A stretch of 55,325 nucleotides of DNA from Irineochytrium annulatum (Eukaryota; Chytridiomycota; Chytridiomycetes; Chytridiales; Chytridiaceae), in the NCBI GenBank assembly GCA_027600665.1, contig JADGJL010000050.1, forward strand, positions 1 through 55,325. Reading direction: 5' to 3'. Below, piece by piece: positions 11,792 to 23,521 of the stretch. The notes below the pieces were generated by a model. It did no database searches and was not told the DNA's origin. It saw nothing but the letters and a program-made list of their open reading frames with translations. The translations under genes and the position numbers were made by a program. Positions within the stretch are counted from its first letter, which is position 1; each line of letters opens with the position of its first letter.

Positions 11792-12281
11792 ATGACACGA
11801 AAAGTTAAGTGTCGAGCTGTCAAACGTTGTTGTTCGATCTTCCCAACCCTGATGGTCCGCGTCATCGAGAAGAGCGAGGTGTTTGCGGGCCAGAAGGAGG
11901 TCCACTCTATCGTTTATCTAATGAAGGACTCCTGCCTCGCGTGGATCGGCGAATCCGCCGTCGGCGCGGAGCAGAAAATCGGCGCATTTAACGGCCTCAT
12001 CCTAGCGCAGCCGCCGACGCCAGGCTCCGCGCAGGGGCCGACACCCATCACCGCGACCTTGATTCCCTGCGGATTGGACGATCCGACGGAGGCCATGGCT
12101 GCAAGACTAAGTGCGTCGCGATCGTTTCAACTAATCTTTAGTTCTCACGGATTTTGTAGGCGGGAAGCTTGCTATGCGCGTATTCTTAAGCTGCGATATT
12201 CCTTCCGAAGGGAATTTGGACTTTCTTGTCTTCGCAGAGAAGCACCTGAGGTCGACTATCGAGGCGGCCAGGGCCGCTTAG
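11792..12281 (+). CDS. PSMG4: Proteasome assembly chaperone 4 (PSMG4/Pba4-like)
   Basis: Two exons, 11792-12110 and 12160-12281, with a 49-base intron (GTGCGT...TTGTAG) that keeps the frame (leftover A plus GC gives Ser). The product is about 147 residues, close to PSMG4. Family features are a beta strand ending in DSCLAWIGES, a variable Pro-rich insert, DDPTEAMAARLS, then LAMRVFLSCDIPSEGNLDFL and a C-terminal helix (FAEKHLRSTIEAARAA). PSMG4 pairs with PSMG3 to help build the proteasome alpha ring in the cytosol. The N-terminus is uncertain: ATG 11792 gives a basic, Cys-containing extension, and ATG 11852 (MVRVIEKSEVF) would begin nearer the domain. The family is divergent, so the call rests on pattern and length. 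Confidence 0.72.
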
Positions 12282-12623
12282 AGGATTTCATCGCCGTTCA
12301 TTTCCGACTGAAACTTGATGGAACGGCAGACGGGTCCGGTCGAGACAGCGCCGCACTGTTGGGCGTGCGGCATAAGCAGCAAACCAGCCGGCTTCCACGT
12401 GCATTTGCTGGGATGATAACATAAAAAAGCGTCGGGCTGCGGTGACTTCGAAGTTTTATTATTCGCAATAGATATCCGGCATGTTTGTATAGCAGTGATG
12501 GGTTCAGGCAGCAATGTCCAAAAATGATGGACGAGGAGTTTGAGACTCTTTTCAAGCTTGTGTCTCCGCTCGTTCCATTGGTAGCGAAAAAAGTGTGATG
12601 GGGCGACACGTCGTTGGTCCAGC
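12282..12623. other. Convergent intergenic region
   Basis: Shared 3' flank of the chaperone gene (+) and the carrier gene (-). No gene is seen. Confidence 0.55.
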
Positions 12624-13937
12624 CTACGGCTTGTCAATAATATTGCTGAAGAAAGGTATCAAGGATTGTGCGACGGTGAAGCTGAAGATCAGTTTAGGGC
12701 CGACGACGAGGATCTTCGGGGTGAGACCCTATTCAAGTAATGCGGTCAGATCCGCTGCATTTCCTGTCGAAATGCAGATGAAACCTACCTTGAAGAACGA
12801 CCCGAAGCCCTCTTCCCTCATCATCTTCGCCACGATCGTCAACCCCGACTCGGCATTCGCATTCGTCTTCGCCTGAATCCGCGTCTTGATAACGTCCAAC
12901 TGCGAAAGGAGAAAGAACACATCCATCAGTAACTCCTAAATCTATCGGACGCCGTCCGTCGCGTTGCCCGCGCCGTATACAAATCCACCCACCGGCGCAG
13001 AGATAGTGATGCTGGCAATCGCTCCGGCGATGGATGCGCAGAAGTTCTGGAAGAAGGTCGCCTTCCCGTAGTCCTCGAGCTTGAATACATGCTCCTTCAC
13101 GATTGCGGACCCTCCAAACAACGCGAACGACCCTGGCGCATTCCGAGCCGCCGTCCATGTCGCACCCCTTCAAAAGTGGATGTGAGCGCAAAGTCACACG
13201 CAAGGAAAGGTGAACCGACCTGTAAAGACCCCACCCCTCCTCATACACGATCGTCCCGAATCCCTTCCCCTTGAACAAATCCGGCTGAATCTGCGCCTTG
13301 ATCTTCAACGCGTCCAACGGAAGCAACACAATCTCCCCAATGCCGATCAGACTGGATTTGTGAGAAAGATGATATCGTTAAACAATAATAACCTCCCAGC
13401 CGTGGCATGCATCATCGTCTTCGCATGGCGGTCCCCAAAGGCGGATTTGAACGATCCCTTGTGATTCTTGTTGAGGTAATCGTTGACGAACGGCTGGCCG
13501 CCGAACTTGTAGACCCGCTGCAGGACCTTGTAGCCGGCCGCAAAACCGAGACCCGGGAAAAGGGATAGGTATTTCGAGAGCGTCCCCTTGTTGGCCGCGT
13601 CCTAACATACCCGACACCGTGAGTCAACAAGCCCGACGGACGTGTTGACGTCCAGAGCAATCCACAAACCTTAAAGATGACCACGTTCAACGTCGACATC
13701 CCCTCCGCGATCGTCTGGCCGTTGGCGAAAGGCTACACCCACACATGCTTGATCAGCACACGCGACCCGTAAAGAACACAATGATCCCACCTTCTTCTTG
13801 CTGTTCATGAGGCGTTTCGCCAGCGTGTCTACTGGGTGGAAGCCCAGCAACTCCAGGATCCCCGACGATGCCGAGCCGAGGAAACGCGCTGACACGGACT
13901 CCTTCTTCCCCGACGAGCTGCTGCTGACGGCGACCAT
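12624..13937 (-). CDS. GGC1: Mitochondrial GTP/GDP carrier (Ggc1/Yhm1-like)
   Basis: At least six exons read from ATG 13937 to TAG 12624. The three mitochondrial-carrier repeats are visible: FHPVDTLAKRLMNSKKK, then LFPGLGFAAGYKVLQRVYKF with GGQPFVNDYL, the second signature LLPLDALKIKAQ with GTIVYEEGWGLYRGATWTAA and RNAPGSFALFGGSA, and the third APVDVIKTRIQAKTNA with MMREEGFGSFFKGLTPKI and FSFTVAQSLIPF. This order and wording match the yeast GTP/GDP carrier, an inner-membrane exchanger that supplies GTP to the matrix and affects iron balance. Introns are canonical, for example AAG|GTGGGA...GTGTAG|CCT near 13790-13730. It is convergent with the PSMG4-like gene and tail-to-head with the SHOC1-like gene. 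Confidence 0.93.
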
Positions 13938-14230
13938 GACGATACGTTGCGGGTCGAGGGCGGGGCAAAGGAAAAGTGAAATCGGAAAGACGATTGCTGA
14001 TGATCACTGATCGTGACAACCTCTCAAGTTGTCATCTGCATGCTCCTGCGACTTGATGGTCTTTACGTACTATTTCTTGTTTTCTAACTAAATACTTGTA
14101 TCCCGTTTTATTACTGTAATTATTATGGTCGCAGGATGAACTTCAGATTATAATTTACAATATCGTCATAATGTCCAATCTGCGCTGAAGAAGGGGTACA
14201 AGCACATTGCGTTGGCGAAGAGAATGAAGG
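13938..14230. other. Intergenic region
   Basis: AT-rich spacer upstream of the carrier gene and downstream of the SHOC1-like gene. No coding signal is seen. Confidence 0.5.
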
Positions 14231-16847
14231 TTAGGACGAGAACGGCGATGTTTGGAACAATTCAAACAGATATGACGCGACGTGAGGCGGAATGCCGAGG
14301 GCTAGCAGGCTCTCCTCCATTTGAGGCATAGACATTCGCGCGAGTTCTCGAAGTGGAAACTGTTCCGCGTTCGTCAGCTTGTGCGCACACAGGAGCAAAG
14401 ACAAAGCAATAAGAATAATTACGCATACCCGCTGCAAGAGCGCTTGTGCCGATACCGGGTTAAAAACGGGGAGCGAACATAGGAAGACCTCGCGCTGAGA
14501 TTAAATCGTCAGCATAGCATGGCCTAAACAAAGCTACCTCATCCGGCTCCCTCGAAAGCACCAGCTCCAGATTCTTTACTGCATCATCCGCGACCCATCG
14601 AATCATCCAGGCGACATCGCTCTCGATGTCGCCAACCCACTTATATCGGATCGTCGCGCCGAGGTTCGCGTTGATGTTTTTCACCATGCCCGCAAGGCCA
14701 AAGAGCGCCCGCGATATCGGCGGCGTGACACGCTGCATGGACCCCTCAAGCAGGAGCCAGACGACGCGGTACTTGAGCGTCAACTTCAGGAGGGTGAAGT
14801 AAAGCTCGATCTGGAAGGGCGCGTTAGGCGGCGGGGAGCTAATGAGTTGGGAGACGAGCGTAACGGGGTAGAGTCTACAGAGGCGCGGCTTCAGCAATGC
14901 CTCAATTCTAATAAGGAAACCTACAAGATGCAGGTAAAACTTTTCGCAATGAACGTCGCGTCACCCAACGCAGGCGAAGGATGAATCGAGAAAGCGCGCT
15001 CGATGAACGAAAATCCATACGTGCTTTCCAGGAGATTGATCAGCGACTGCCTTCGCATGACGTCGATGTTTGCAACAACAGTCAATTCGGCAAACGGGAT
15101 TGTCGGTTTGGGATAGAGATGGGTGATGATTGGACGAAGAGCCGTCGTCGACCGTTTAGAAGGGTCCTTCGCTGGTGGTGGCATCATATCCGCCTGAGGA
15201 CCATCCTTCATTGATGAAACAGGTCTCATCTCCGGTTGCCTTGGCATGCTTTCTGGCCAAGGCTTTCTCCCACGCAGTGCCATAAACTCCGCAAGAGCTC
15301 TCGAAGCGCTGAACGGTTTGGGTTCCTCAGCCAGCTCTAAAGAAGAATGCCGTCCTCGCTCGTCAGGGTTCCTCATCGGTGCCACTGGTACCTCTGCGCT
15401 CAAAGCGACAGACTTCACTTGCGAATCGGCCGCCCCCCCCGATGCATCCGAGTCCCCGACATATATCGCTTCGTCTTCGGGAGGTGCCGCCGCCGCAGAC
15501 CGCATTGCTGTCTTTGGGATTGATTTATCGGCGGCAGGTTTTCGATCATCAACGAATTTCGTTGGCAGTGCAGCGTCCTTTCTCGACGTAGCTTCCAGCG
15601 CAGTTAATCCATCAGCGACACTAGCCCGTGTGACGGCGCTTAACGTATATGGAGGTCGGGACTTAGACGTCGGCAAGTAATCCTTCTTCGGTTGTGGAGT
15701 CCATAGGATTACGTTCGAAATCTCCGCATCCGTCGGCAAAGAAATAGCACTCAACCGATCCAATACGCCAACCGGAATGGACTTCGCGTTAACCCTCATC
15801 TTCTCAAAAGATCTCATCGTCACATCCGCGGTATTCTCATCCCACGTCCCTGACATGTCGTACTGCCTCAGATTAAACACGTCGACTACGAGCCGATTCA
15901 GCCCAAACTCCCACGCGTCGGGTTTCGGAAAGAAGTACGGCACGGGTATTCCGACCTTAGGCAGCGGTATACGGAGGGAGGAGTAGATGTTGAAGTCAGC
16001 CTTTTGGATGGACTCGCGGTGCATCGAGCCGCTCAGCTCTCGCATGAGGATCATGAGATCATCTTCAAGGCAGAGCGGTTGGCTGTAGCGGTGCAGCGCG
16101 CAGAGGCCTACGAGCTCGATAGGGTCGCATTCCGTTGGGAAGGTCTTTGATGTTACAATTGGAAGCTCTGGACGCGTTAGCAAGGAAACGAAAAAAAGAG
16201 AGGTCTTACCGAGATACAGTATTGGCGGAATTAGTGTCCTGGTTGGAGCAACGTCAATGCAGGTATTGATTTCGGGTGGTTTCCAGGTAACCGGCTGGAT
16301 CACAGGTAAAGACACTTCCTCCACATCGTATTTCGTCAGCTGAATATCGGCAGACTGCAGAATCGCATTCATTGGCGCCGGTTTAAGCTCGCTGAAAGGG
16401 GCGTCGTCGTGCAGCTTATTCTCCAGCCTGGCTTTCTGTCGCCGAATAAGACAAAGCGTGCCTAAATAAAATCACTTTGTGCCGGCAGAACTCCGGATCA
16501 GGGGCACATCCATTCCACTTGACCGGTTCCACTCGAGCATCCACCATGGCTGGCGGGTAATCGAACAGAATGGGCTCCATGTCGTACTTCTGCAGATGCT
16601 CGCACAATGTCCCCAGAGCCGGAATCTCGTCCAGCGGCGTCGTGCAAGACCTCTTGGAGTCCAGGACGCAATCCAGTCGAAGCTGCCTCGTCCGATATCT
16701 AACGACGGTGGGATACTCCGCAATCGAGGTCATATTCGGTCTCTTCCGGGTCAGCGAGGCAGGCGGTTCTGAAGAAGCGATGTGGCAACCCCGGATCACG
16801 GGCCGCGGGACGTCGTAGAGGCGCACGCTGCCGTCGTCCGCGAGCAT
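14231..16847 (-). CDS. SHOC1/Zip2-like XPF-family meiotic protein
   Basis: Multi-exon gene of about 800 residues starting at ATG 16847 and ending at TAA 14231. Splices checked: CACAAA|GTGATT...GCGACAG|AAAGCC (near 16462-16423) and CTCG|GTAAGA...GTCCAG|AGC (near 16206-16170). The N-terminal half carries short hydrophobic and Pro motifs; the middle is disordered. A conserved-looking block then begins with SRALAEFMALRG. The C-terminal part resembles a degenerate XPF nuclease-like fold (TVVANIDVMRRQSLINLLES, YGFSFIERAFS, DATFIA, FTLLKLTLKYRVVWLLLEG) and finishes with a helix-hairpin-helix (NPYSAQALLQ, FPLRELARMSMPQMEESLL). No intact ERKxxxD catalytic motif is seen, as expected for the SHOC1/Zip2 group, which stabilises meiotic crossover intermediates with Spo16. 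The assignment is from pattern only and is moderate. Confidence 0.55.
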
Positions 16848-16949
16848 CGTTGAGTGGAGTTCGTCAATTTAGGAAGTCCGAAGAGAATCCGGACATTCTC
16901 GACCGGGACTCTCTACCATACACCTTCAACTCACCATTTGACCTGAACG
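16848..16949. promoter_or_regulatory. Short divergent promoter region, SHOC1-like / MCM7
   Basis: Only 102 bases separate the two start codons, so both genes must be driven from this interval or from within each other's 5' end. No MCB box (ACGCGT) and no clear TATA box are visible in it. Confidence 0.6.
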
Positions 16950-19721
16950 ATGGCGATAAACGTGAACTACAAGACTGAGAAAGGTACGCTGGGATGCTGG
17001 TGCGTTCAGGGAGTGCGCCGGATGACGAACGAGCGGAGGGCGGGGCTCTGCTGGAGCCGTGGACGAGACCTACATATGAGCAGGTCTAAAGTTGGTAAAC
17101 CGCAGAACGGATCTCGCTATTCCTCTCCAAGTTTACCAGCACGAACAAGAATGTTGACGACAACGGCGTCTTGAGGCCGAAGTACGAGCTGGAGATGGTA
17201 CGCACAGACTTCCTCAATAATCTCTGATCCCAACACTTTAAAAGGAAGCGGTAGCGAACCGGACCAAAACCTGCGTGTTTATCGATCTGGACGATGTTGC
17301 TGCGGTTTGTTGCATTTGTCAATCGTCGTCGACTGAACATCATATCCAGTTTCAACCTGACGGAGAATCACTTGCTCGGAATATTGAGCAGAACACTCGT
17401 CGGTACCTGACGCTCTTCTGCGAGTGCTTCGACGAGCAGTTACCGCCGACAAATAGAATGGTAAGAGTTGCATTTTGCATTTACTTGTCAACCGCTTCTA
17501 CTGTAGCCAACAGCGCGAAGCAGTCCATTGGAAGTTATCATATACCAGCGTCGTCAAAGAGATGCCGAGATGGAAGGAGCTGAGGGTGTGAATCCCTTCC
17601 CCGCTGTTCTTACTCGAAGCTAGTACGTTTACGTTTCTTTACAAAAGGCGGTAGCTTATGTTATGATAGCACTCTATACTTCAAGCCCCGCAGCAAGCAG
17701 AAGGCTCTGTCGATCCGCGACATCAAGGGCTCGTATCTTGGCAGCTTGGTCACCGTCCGCGGCATTGTGACCAGGGCGAGCAACGTCAAACCTCACTTAG
17801 TCGTGATGGGCCTCACCTGCGATCGTTGCGGGAATGAGATCTTTCAAAGCGTCTCGGCCGACATTTACACGCCACTTTCGGAATGTCCGACAGAGGAGTG
17901 TAAGCAGAAGGGATCGAAGGGAAAGCTTTACATGCAGACGAGGGCCTCGAAGTTCGACAAGTTTCAGGAGGTTAGGATTCAGGAGCTGGTATGTCATTGT
18001 GGTTTTTTTGCTGTTGACCTTGACCGATGATATTAAGGCCGACCAAGTCCCGATGGGACATATTCCTCGAAGTATGGTGGTCCATATGACCGAGGAGATG
18101 ACGCGTCTGGTCAGTCCGGGCGACGTCGTCTACATTACGGGGATTTTTTTACCGACGCCGTACGTCGGATTCAATGCCGTCCGGGCCGGTCTGATCACGA
18201 ACACGTATCTCGAAGCCCAGCACGTTGTTCATTTGAAGCAGCAATACTCGCAGATGGAGCTCACCCAGGAAGTCAGCGACACCATTAGGAGCTTGACGCA
18301 GGTGGACGATCTGTACGGGTACTTGGCGCGCAGTATCGCTCCGGAAATCTTTGGCCACCTCGACATCAAAAAGGCGCTGCTGCTTCTTCTCGTGGGCGGG
18401 ACGACAAAGGAGACGGCGGATGGCATGAAAATAAGAGGCGATTTGAACGTGTGTCTCATGGGCGACCCTGGTGTCGCAAAATCTCAACTGCTTAAATACA
18501 TCAGCAAGATCGCTCCTCGAGGCGTGTACACAACGGGCCGCGGAAGTTCTGGCGTCGGGTTGACGGCCAGTGTGATGAGGGATCCGGTCACGGACGAGAT
18601 GGTGCTCGAGGGTGGCGCCCTCGTCCTCGCCGACAACGGCATCGCCTGCATCGACGAGTTCGACAAGATGGACGAGAACGACCGAACGGCCATTCACGAG
18701 GTCATGGAACAGCAGACGATCAGCATTAGCAAAGCCGGCATCACAACGACCCTGAACGCGCGCACCTCTATCCTCGCTGCCGCTAACCCGCAGTTCGGTC
18801 GCTACGATACCCGGAAGCGCCCGACGGAAAACATCAACCTCCCCGCCGCCCTGCTCAGTCGTTTCGATCTTCTCTTTTTAATCCTCGACAAGCCAAACCT
18901 CGATGACGACATGAAGTTGGCAGAGCACGTGACGCACGTTCACATCCACAACCGGCACCCGAACAGGAACAATGAGAGGGAGCCGCTCGAGGTTAATATC
19001 ATGCATCACTACATTGCTGTCGCGAGGACGGTGGTGCCGTTAGTCACGAAGGAAACGTCGCAGTATCTCGTCAACGCGTACATCAACATTCGTCGAAGCG
19101 GGGATGAAGGCGCGAGCGCCGAACTCCAGTACTCGACGCCGCGAACGCTTCTGAGCTTGATTCGAATGGCTACAGCGTTGGTATGGATTGTCTCAATATT
19201 ACGTTAGCTAAGACAACCTTTAAGGCCCGGCTGCGGTTCTCGGAGGAGGTTGAGATCGGCGACGTCGAGGAAGCTCTCCGGCTCATGGAAATAAGCAAGT
19301 CTTCCGTCAACGAGACGAATGATACCCGCGGAGAGTATGTTTCAAACGCGTTTTGCCCTTCGCTTATGATATTCACAGGGACAAAAACTCTCAAATCTAC
19401 AAGATCATTCGGAACATGGCGCGTGAAGGACAGCCGGAGGGCGGATTGGCTGAGCTCGAGTACCTATCTTTTCTTTATTGGAGCCCTTTTTTTTTTTGAC
19501 TCTGTTTTCAAGTTTGGCCTCGATCAAAGACCGAGTCATTTTGAAGCACTTCAGCGTTGCCGACCTTGAGGAGTGCATTACAACGTACGAGAACAACAAC
19601 GTTTGGATGCGAACCCGCAACAACACCGCCCTTGCATTTGTCGACCATGAGGTATGGCATGTGTTGCTCGACGGCGCTGACGACAAGTTAGGACGAGGAT
19701 GACATCGAGGATGACGAGTAG
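16950..19721 (+). CDS. MCM7: DNA replication licensing factor MCM7
   Basis: About ten exons. Exon 1 is short ([11 protein letters not shown]). Further N-terminal exons carry [24 protein letters not shown] and [16 protein letters not shown], then [16 protein letters not shown]. The zinc-binding region follows ([11 protein letters not shown] and [10 protein letters not shown]), then [12 protein letters not shown]. The AAA+ core holds Walker A ([13 protein letters not shown]), Walker B ([12 protein letters not shown]), the sensor region [13 protein letters not shown] and the arginine finger [10 protein letters not shown] winged-helix C-terminus ends with an acidic tail (DEDDIEDDE) at TAG 19719. 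MCM7 is one of six subunits of the replicative helicase in the nucleus. All family hallmarks are intact; the small N-terminal exons make exact splice sites there less certain. It is head to head with the SHOC1-like gene. Confidence 0.96.
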
Positions 19722-19942
19722 CTTAACTAGCGGTCTACGGCTATCCCACAAACTGATCTCACCCTTTCTCTGTTGACTAACGTAGCTCACATATACTGTA
19801 TTTATATCTAATTGAAATCTAATACACGATAACTTCGTATCGATCGTATTCCTCTAAATATAGTGTTGATGGAATAATGGATGATTCTTGCTCGGTGAAA
19901 CCCGCATTCTAGATCTCGTCTTTTTTATCTCATGACAGTACC

Positions 19943-21581
19943 ATGTCGCTCCCTCTCCGAATCCGCGCGACGACCCGATCCTTCGTGAGTCCTTGAAAAT
20001 GCTCCAAAGCATGCTGATATGTGTTGGCTGCCTTGATCCAGACCAGACGGCCGCAGTCGCTGAGGAAGACGGCCCTGCTGTTTCCGGGCCAGGGAGCTCA
20101 GGTGCGCAATGCGATGCTTTTTACGTGATACGGTTATGCTGGAGTCACTAAATAACACTCCTTTAGCACCCAGGTATGATTTGGTCGAGCTGCGTTGAGG
20201 AAAGGAGGAAAGTTAGTGACTTAATGACGAACGCCACTTGTAGGGATGGGCGCCGACATATACGAGCAATTCAAGGCTGCGAAGGAGATTGTCGATGAAT
20301 GTGAAGCGGCGGTAGGGGGAGGGTTGAAAAAGTTGATGTTCGAAGGACCACAGGTGAATTGGTTACTAGTTTGGGCCATGCTGTTCTTATCTTCTAACAA
20401 ACGTCTCAGCAAGATTTGACCTCAACCGAAAACGCACAACCAGGTCTGTAAACTTGCGCGATTTCGGGAAGGTTGCTGACGATCATGACAGCCATCTTGT
20501 GTCATTCAATAGCACTCTTGCGTGTATTAGAGGTTGTTTTCGTCGGAAACGTGTTCGTGGTGCTGAAGTATCGTAATTCTAGACGGAGTTTGGCTTCGAT
20601 ACGAAAGCATGCACATACGCCCTCGGACACAGCCTTGGGGAATATACGGCGCTGGTCGCCACCGGATCGATATCGTGCGTTTCGTGTTGTATTTTTCGAT
20701 TTCGCCTTTCGTCGTTTGTTTTAATGCTAGTGATTCTGCAGGTTGGCAGACGCAATAAAACTTGTGGTGTGTGTTACGCTCTTCTTTCCGACAAAAACTT
20801 CCTTATCGGTTATTGAACTTCGCTGATCTACCTACGTTTAGCGGTTAAGGGGACAGGCGATGCAGCGGAGCACAAACGAACAGCAAACGTCAATGCGGGC
20901 GATCGTCGTGAACGGGGATCACTTGGAGGACATTGAGGCGCTGATGGCGAAAATCGACCGGTCGCTGCCGGAGGGAGAAGTTGCTGAGATCGCAAATATC
21001 AACAGGTGAGCTTAAGCGTTAGGGGGAGGGTTGGAACTTTAGCATTTGAGGGCTGATATATTGCTTCGCCTCTCTTAGTCGGTCACAAATCGTTCTCAGC
21101 GGTACGGTGAAGGGGGTGGAGTATGCCGGGTCGATCATTCAAACGAAGGGCTTCGCCGGGCGGTCGGTAGGGATACCCGTGTCGGCACCGTTCCATTGCT
21201 CTCTGATGAAGGCCGCTGCGGAGGAAATGCGGCCCGCATTAAATCAAATCAAGTTCAACGAGCCTAGCATTGACGTGATCTCGAACGTTACAGGGAAACC
21301 TGTAAGTGTCGTATAACAGAGTGATGATATCTAACGCTTCGTGTTAGTTTGAGAAGCCGGAAGAAATCGGACCTCTTTTGTTCCAGCAGATAACGAAGAC
21401 GGTGCAATGGGCGCGGAGCATACGGTACGCGCGCGACGACTATGTGAACGAGTGGATTGTGGTTGGACCTAGCAAGGTCCTATCGAATCTGCTGCGGAAA
21501 GAATACCCCTTAGATATTGTAAAGCCCATCTCCACGGCCGCGGAGGTGACGGCGCTTGGAGCGTTTTTTAAAAGCAGTTAA
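19943..21581 (+). CDS. MCT1: Mitochondrial malonyl-CoA:ACP transacylase (Mct1/FabD-like)
   Basis: Many small exons. ATG 19943 encodes MSLPLRIRATTRSF, an Arg-rich amphipathic mitochondrial leader cut by an intron (GTGAGT). The following exons give TALLFPGQGAQ, GMGADIYEQFKAAKEI, a helix ending AILCHSIALLRVLE, then YALGHSLGEYTALVA with the nucleophile Ser in GHSLGE, LRGQAMQRSTNEQQTSM, a substrate Arg region, VSAPFHCSLM with the catalytic His, and a C-terminal block (ISNVTGKP, VGPSKVLSNLLRK) ending at 21581. The enzyme loads malonate onto mitochondrial acyl carrier protein in type II fatty acid synthesis, the route to lipoate. The order of motifs is complete. A competing ATG at 19932 is out of frame with the domain. 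Confidence 0.93.
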
Positions 21582-21853
21582 TATAGAGGCCCTTTGGGAT
21601 ACATTGCTATGAGCAAATGCAGTTTATTGCGACCACCTATTCATCGTTGCGTGTTTCTCACCGATAGGGCCGATAAGCGCACATAGAGGTAAAAAGAGGT
21701 ACACATAGAACAGCCAAAACTAACTTGCAGAAGAGGATATTAGAATGAAGACGTGCGTGCGATCACCATATTGAAAGTACAAACACACAAAAGTGTCTCC
21801 AGCATCCACAACCACCACGCATGCGTGCGGTACTAACATAGTATAACCATAAT

Positions 21854-23521
21854 TTAAATAATCCCGTTCTCCTTTTGTGTAAACCCCGAGTGCCCGAACG
21901 ACTGGTCGGCGCTGACGCGGTAGCCCCGCGTCCTGTGTGATCCTTTCGTCGCCCAGGTGAAGTGGGGCGACGTGGGGTCAATGAGGAAGTCGCCGCGATC
22001 GGGGAGCGTGATAATGTTCCACCTTACACGACGTTAGGCCGGGTATAACACTTTCTACACGAAAAGGAAAAAACGTACTGATGCCTCCCCGCCGTGCTGT
22101 ATCCTGTCACGAGCGCGCAGTTCAGGCCGCTGATATCGCAAAGAATCTTGAACAGCAGCGCCTTGTGACGACACAGGCCGATGTCGACCTCGCACAATAG
22201 CATAAGATTGTGCCCTTGGCTACGTAGGCAGCAGATGAGTTTTTCAATTGAGCCGAAGTATCTCCAAGAAAAGCTCACCGAAGCATCTGCTGGTAGAGAC
22301 GCGCGTCCGCATCTGCCGACGTCGGGCCTCCCGGCAATCCATAGTCGCCCAATGTATCGCGGACGACCTTCAAAAGGAATTCAACTAAAGTGGGATCGAG
22401 TTTGTGCCTGATCATGAAATTCAGGTTAAACGACATTTCGTGCAGCTATAGCCTTAAATAAAAGAGACGCTGACTTAGGAAGCTCATCCGTAACCCTCCT
22501 AATCGCATTCCTCAGCTTAACGTCCTTTGTCGAGTTCACGATGATGGTCTCACTGTCGGCACTGGTGATCTTGTCCCCCGACAAATGGAAGATCTTCCAC
22601 CTTGAAGAATAGAATCATTAGAACACCGTAGCGGGATATGAAGAACTGGATAAGATAACGCACGTGATCTCGCCCGTCCGCTTGTTTTTGTACCGCCACG
22701 GCACAACGAACTTGGTGTAAGGGGCAACGACGGAGGAAGGGATGCAGCCGTCTCGCTCGGCGTAGAGCAGGGAGAGGAAGGGGTCGTACTGGGAGCCGTG
22801 AAACAACCAGTTCTCGGGGTCGCAGAGTGCACACGCTCTATTTCGTTTGATATATATAAGCGACACCCCAGCTCGTGTAGACCGACACCCACCCAAGTCG
22901 AGGATTGTCCCTATAGCTCCTCAGGCGGTACTCAACGAGCCCCAGCTGATCGCGTTCGACGAAATAAGCGCGGTTTATCGCATTCCCCGGCGCCCTCTTA
23001 TCCCCCGGCTGACAAGCTCGTTTGATCGTGTAGCCAGGCGAAGGCACAGCCGGCGGCGGAACAGGCCTGGTTGGCGCGGGTGACGGGGATCCGGGCTCAC
23101 TCGCGGGCGGGCTCGGAAGCGAAGTCGGCAAAGCGGACAAGGAGGAGGAAGAAGAAGATGAGGCGATGGGCTGGCTGGGTTTCAAAGCCGACGAAGGTGT
23201 CAAGGGCGGTGAGGGCAAAGATGAGGCCGACGACGAGGCGGATGAGGTGTTATTGTTCACGGTGGTGATGCTGCCCCTCCTCCCGCCCGCGCCGAGCATC
23301 CCACCAAGGCGCTGCGGGGACCTGGGCGGGCTCTCGGTCCTGTAGCAAGACGACTCGGAGCACCTAGAGGAGGACGAGCATGACGACGAGAGCGAAGCGT
23401 TGGCTCTCCGCTGCTGCTGATGATGCTGGTCACGCCGGCGCGGGGGTTGAGATGATCGTCCCCGCGGCTCGTCCTCCTCCGTGGCCGGGGGCTGGTCGGA
23501 CTCGTTGCCGGCCGCCGGCAT
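21854..23521 (-). CDS. Protein with disordered N-terminus and EDR1-like transglutaminase-fold domain
   Basis: ATG 23521 opens a long exon (to about 22870) rich in Ser, Pro and Arg, with low-complexity runs. A middle part follows over several introns (YRLRSYRDNPRLGW, ENWLFHGSQYDPFLSLLYAE, FVVPWRYKNKRTGEI, GDKITSADSETIIV). The C-terminal domain reads MLLCEVDIGLCRHKALLFKI, then CALVTGYSTAGRHQWNIITL across an intron (CATCA|GTACGT...GTAAG|GTGG), FLIDPTSPHFTW, ending at TAA 21854. A Cys-His-Asp triad can be read as CRHKA, HQWN and IDPTSP. This matches the EDR1-like domain of plant EDR1/CTR1-type kinases and animal ARMC3, a transglutaminase/papain-like fold. No kinase or armadillo domain is seen here. 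Function unknown. Confidence 0.6.
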
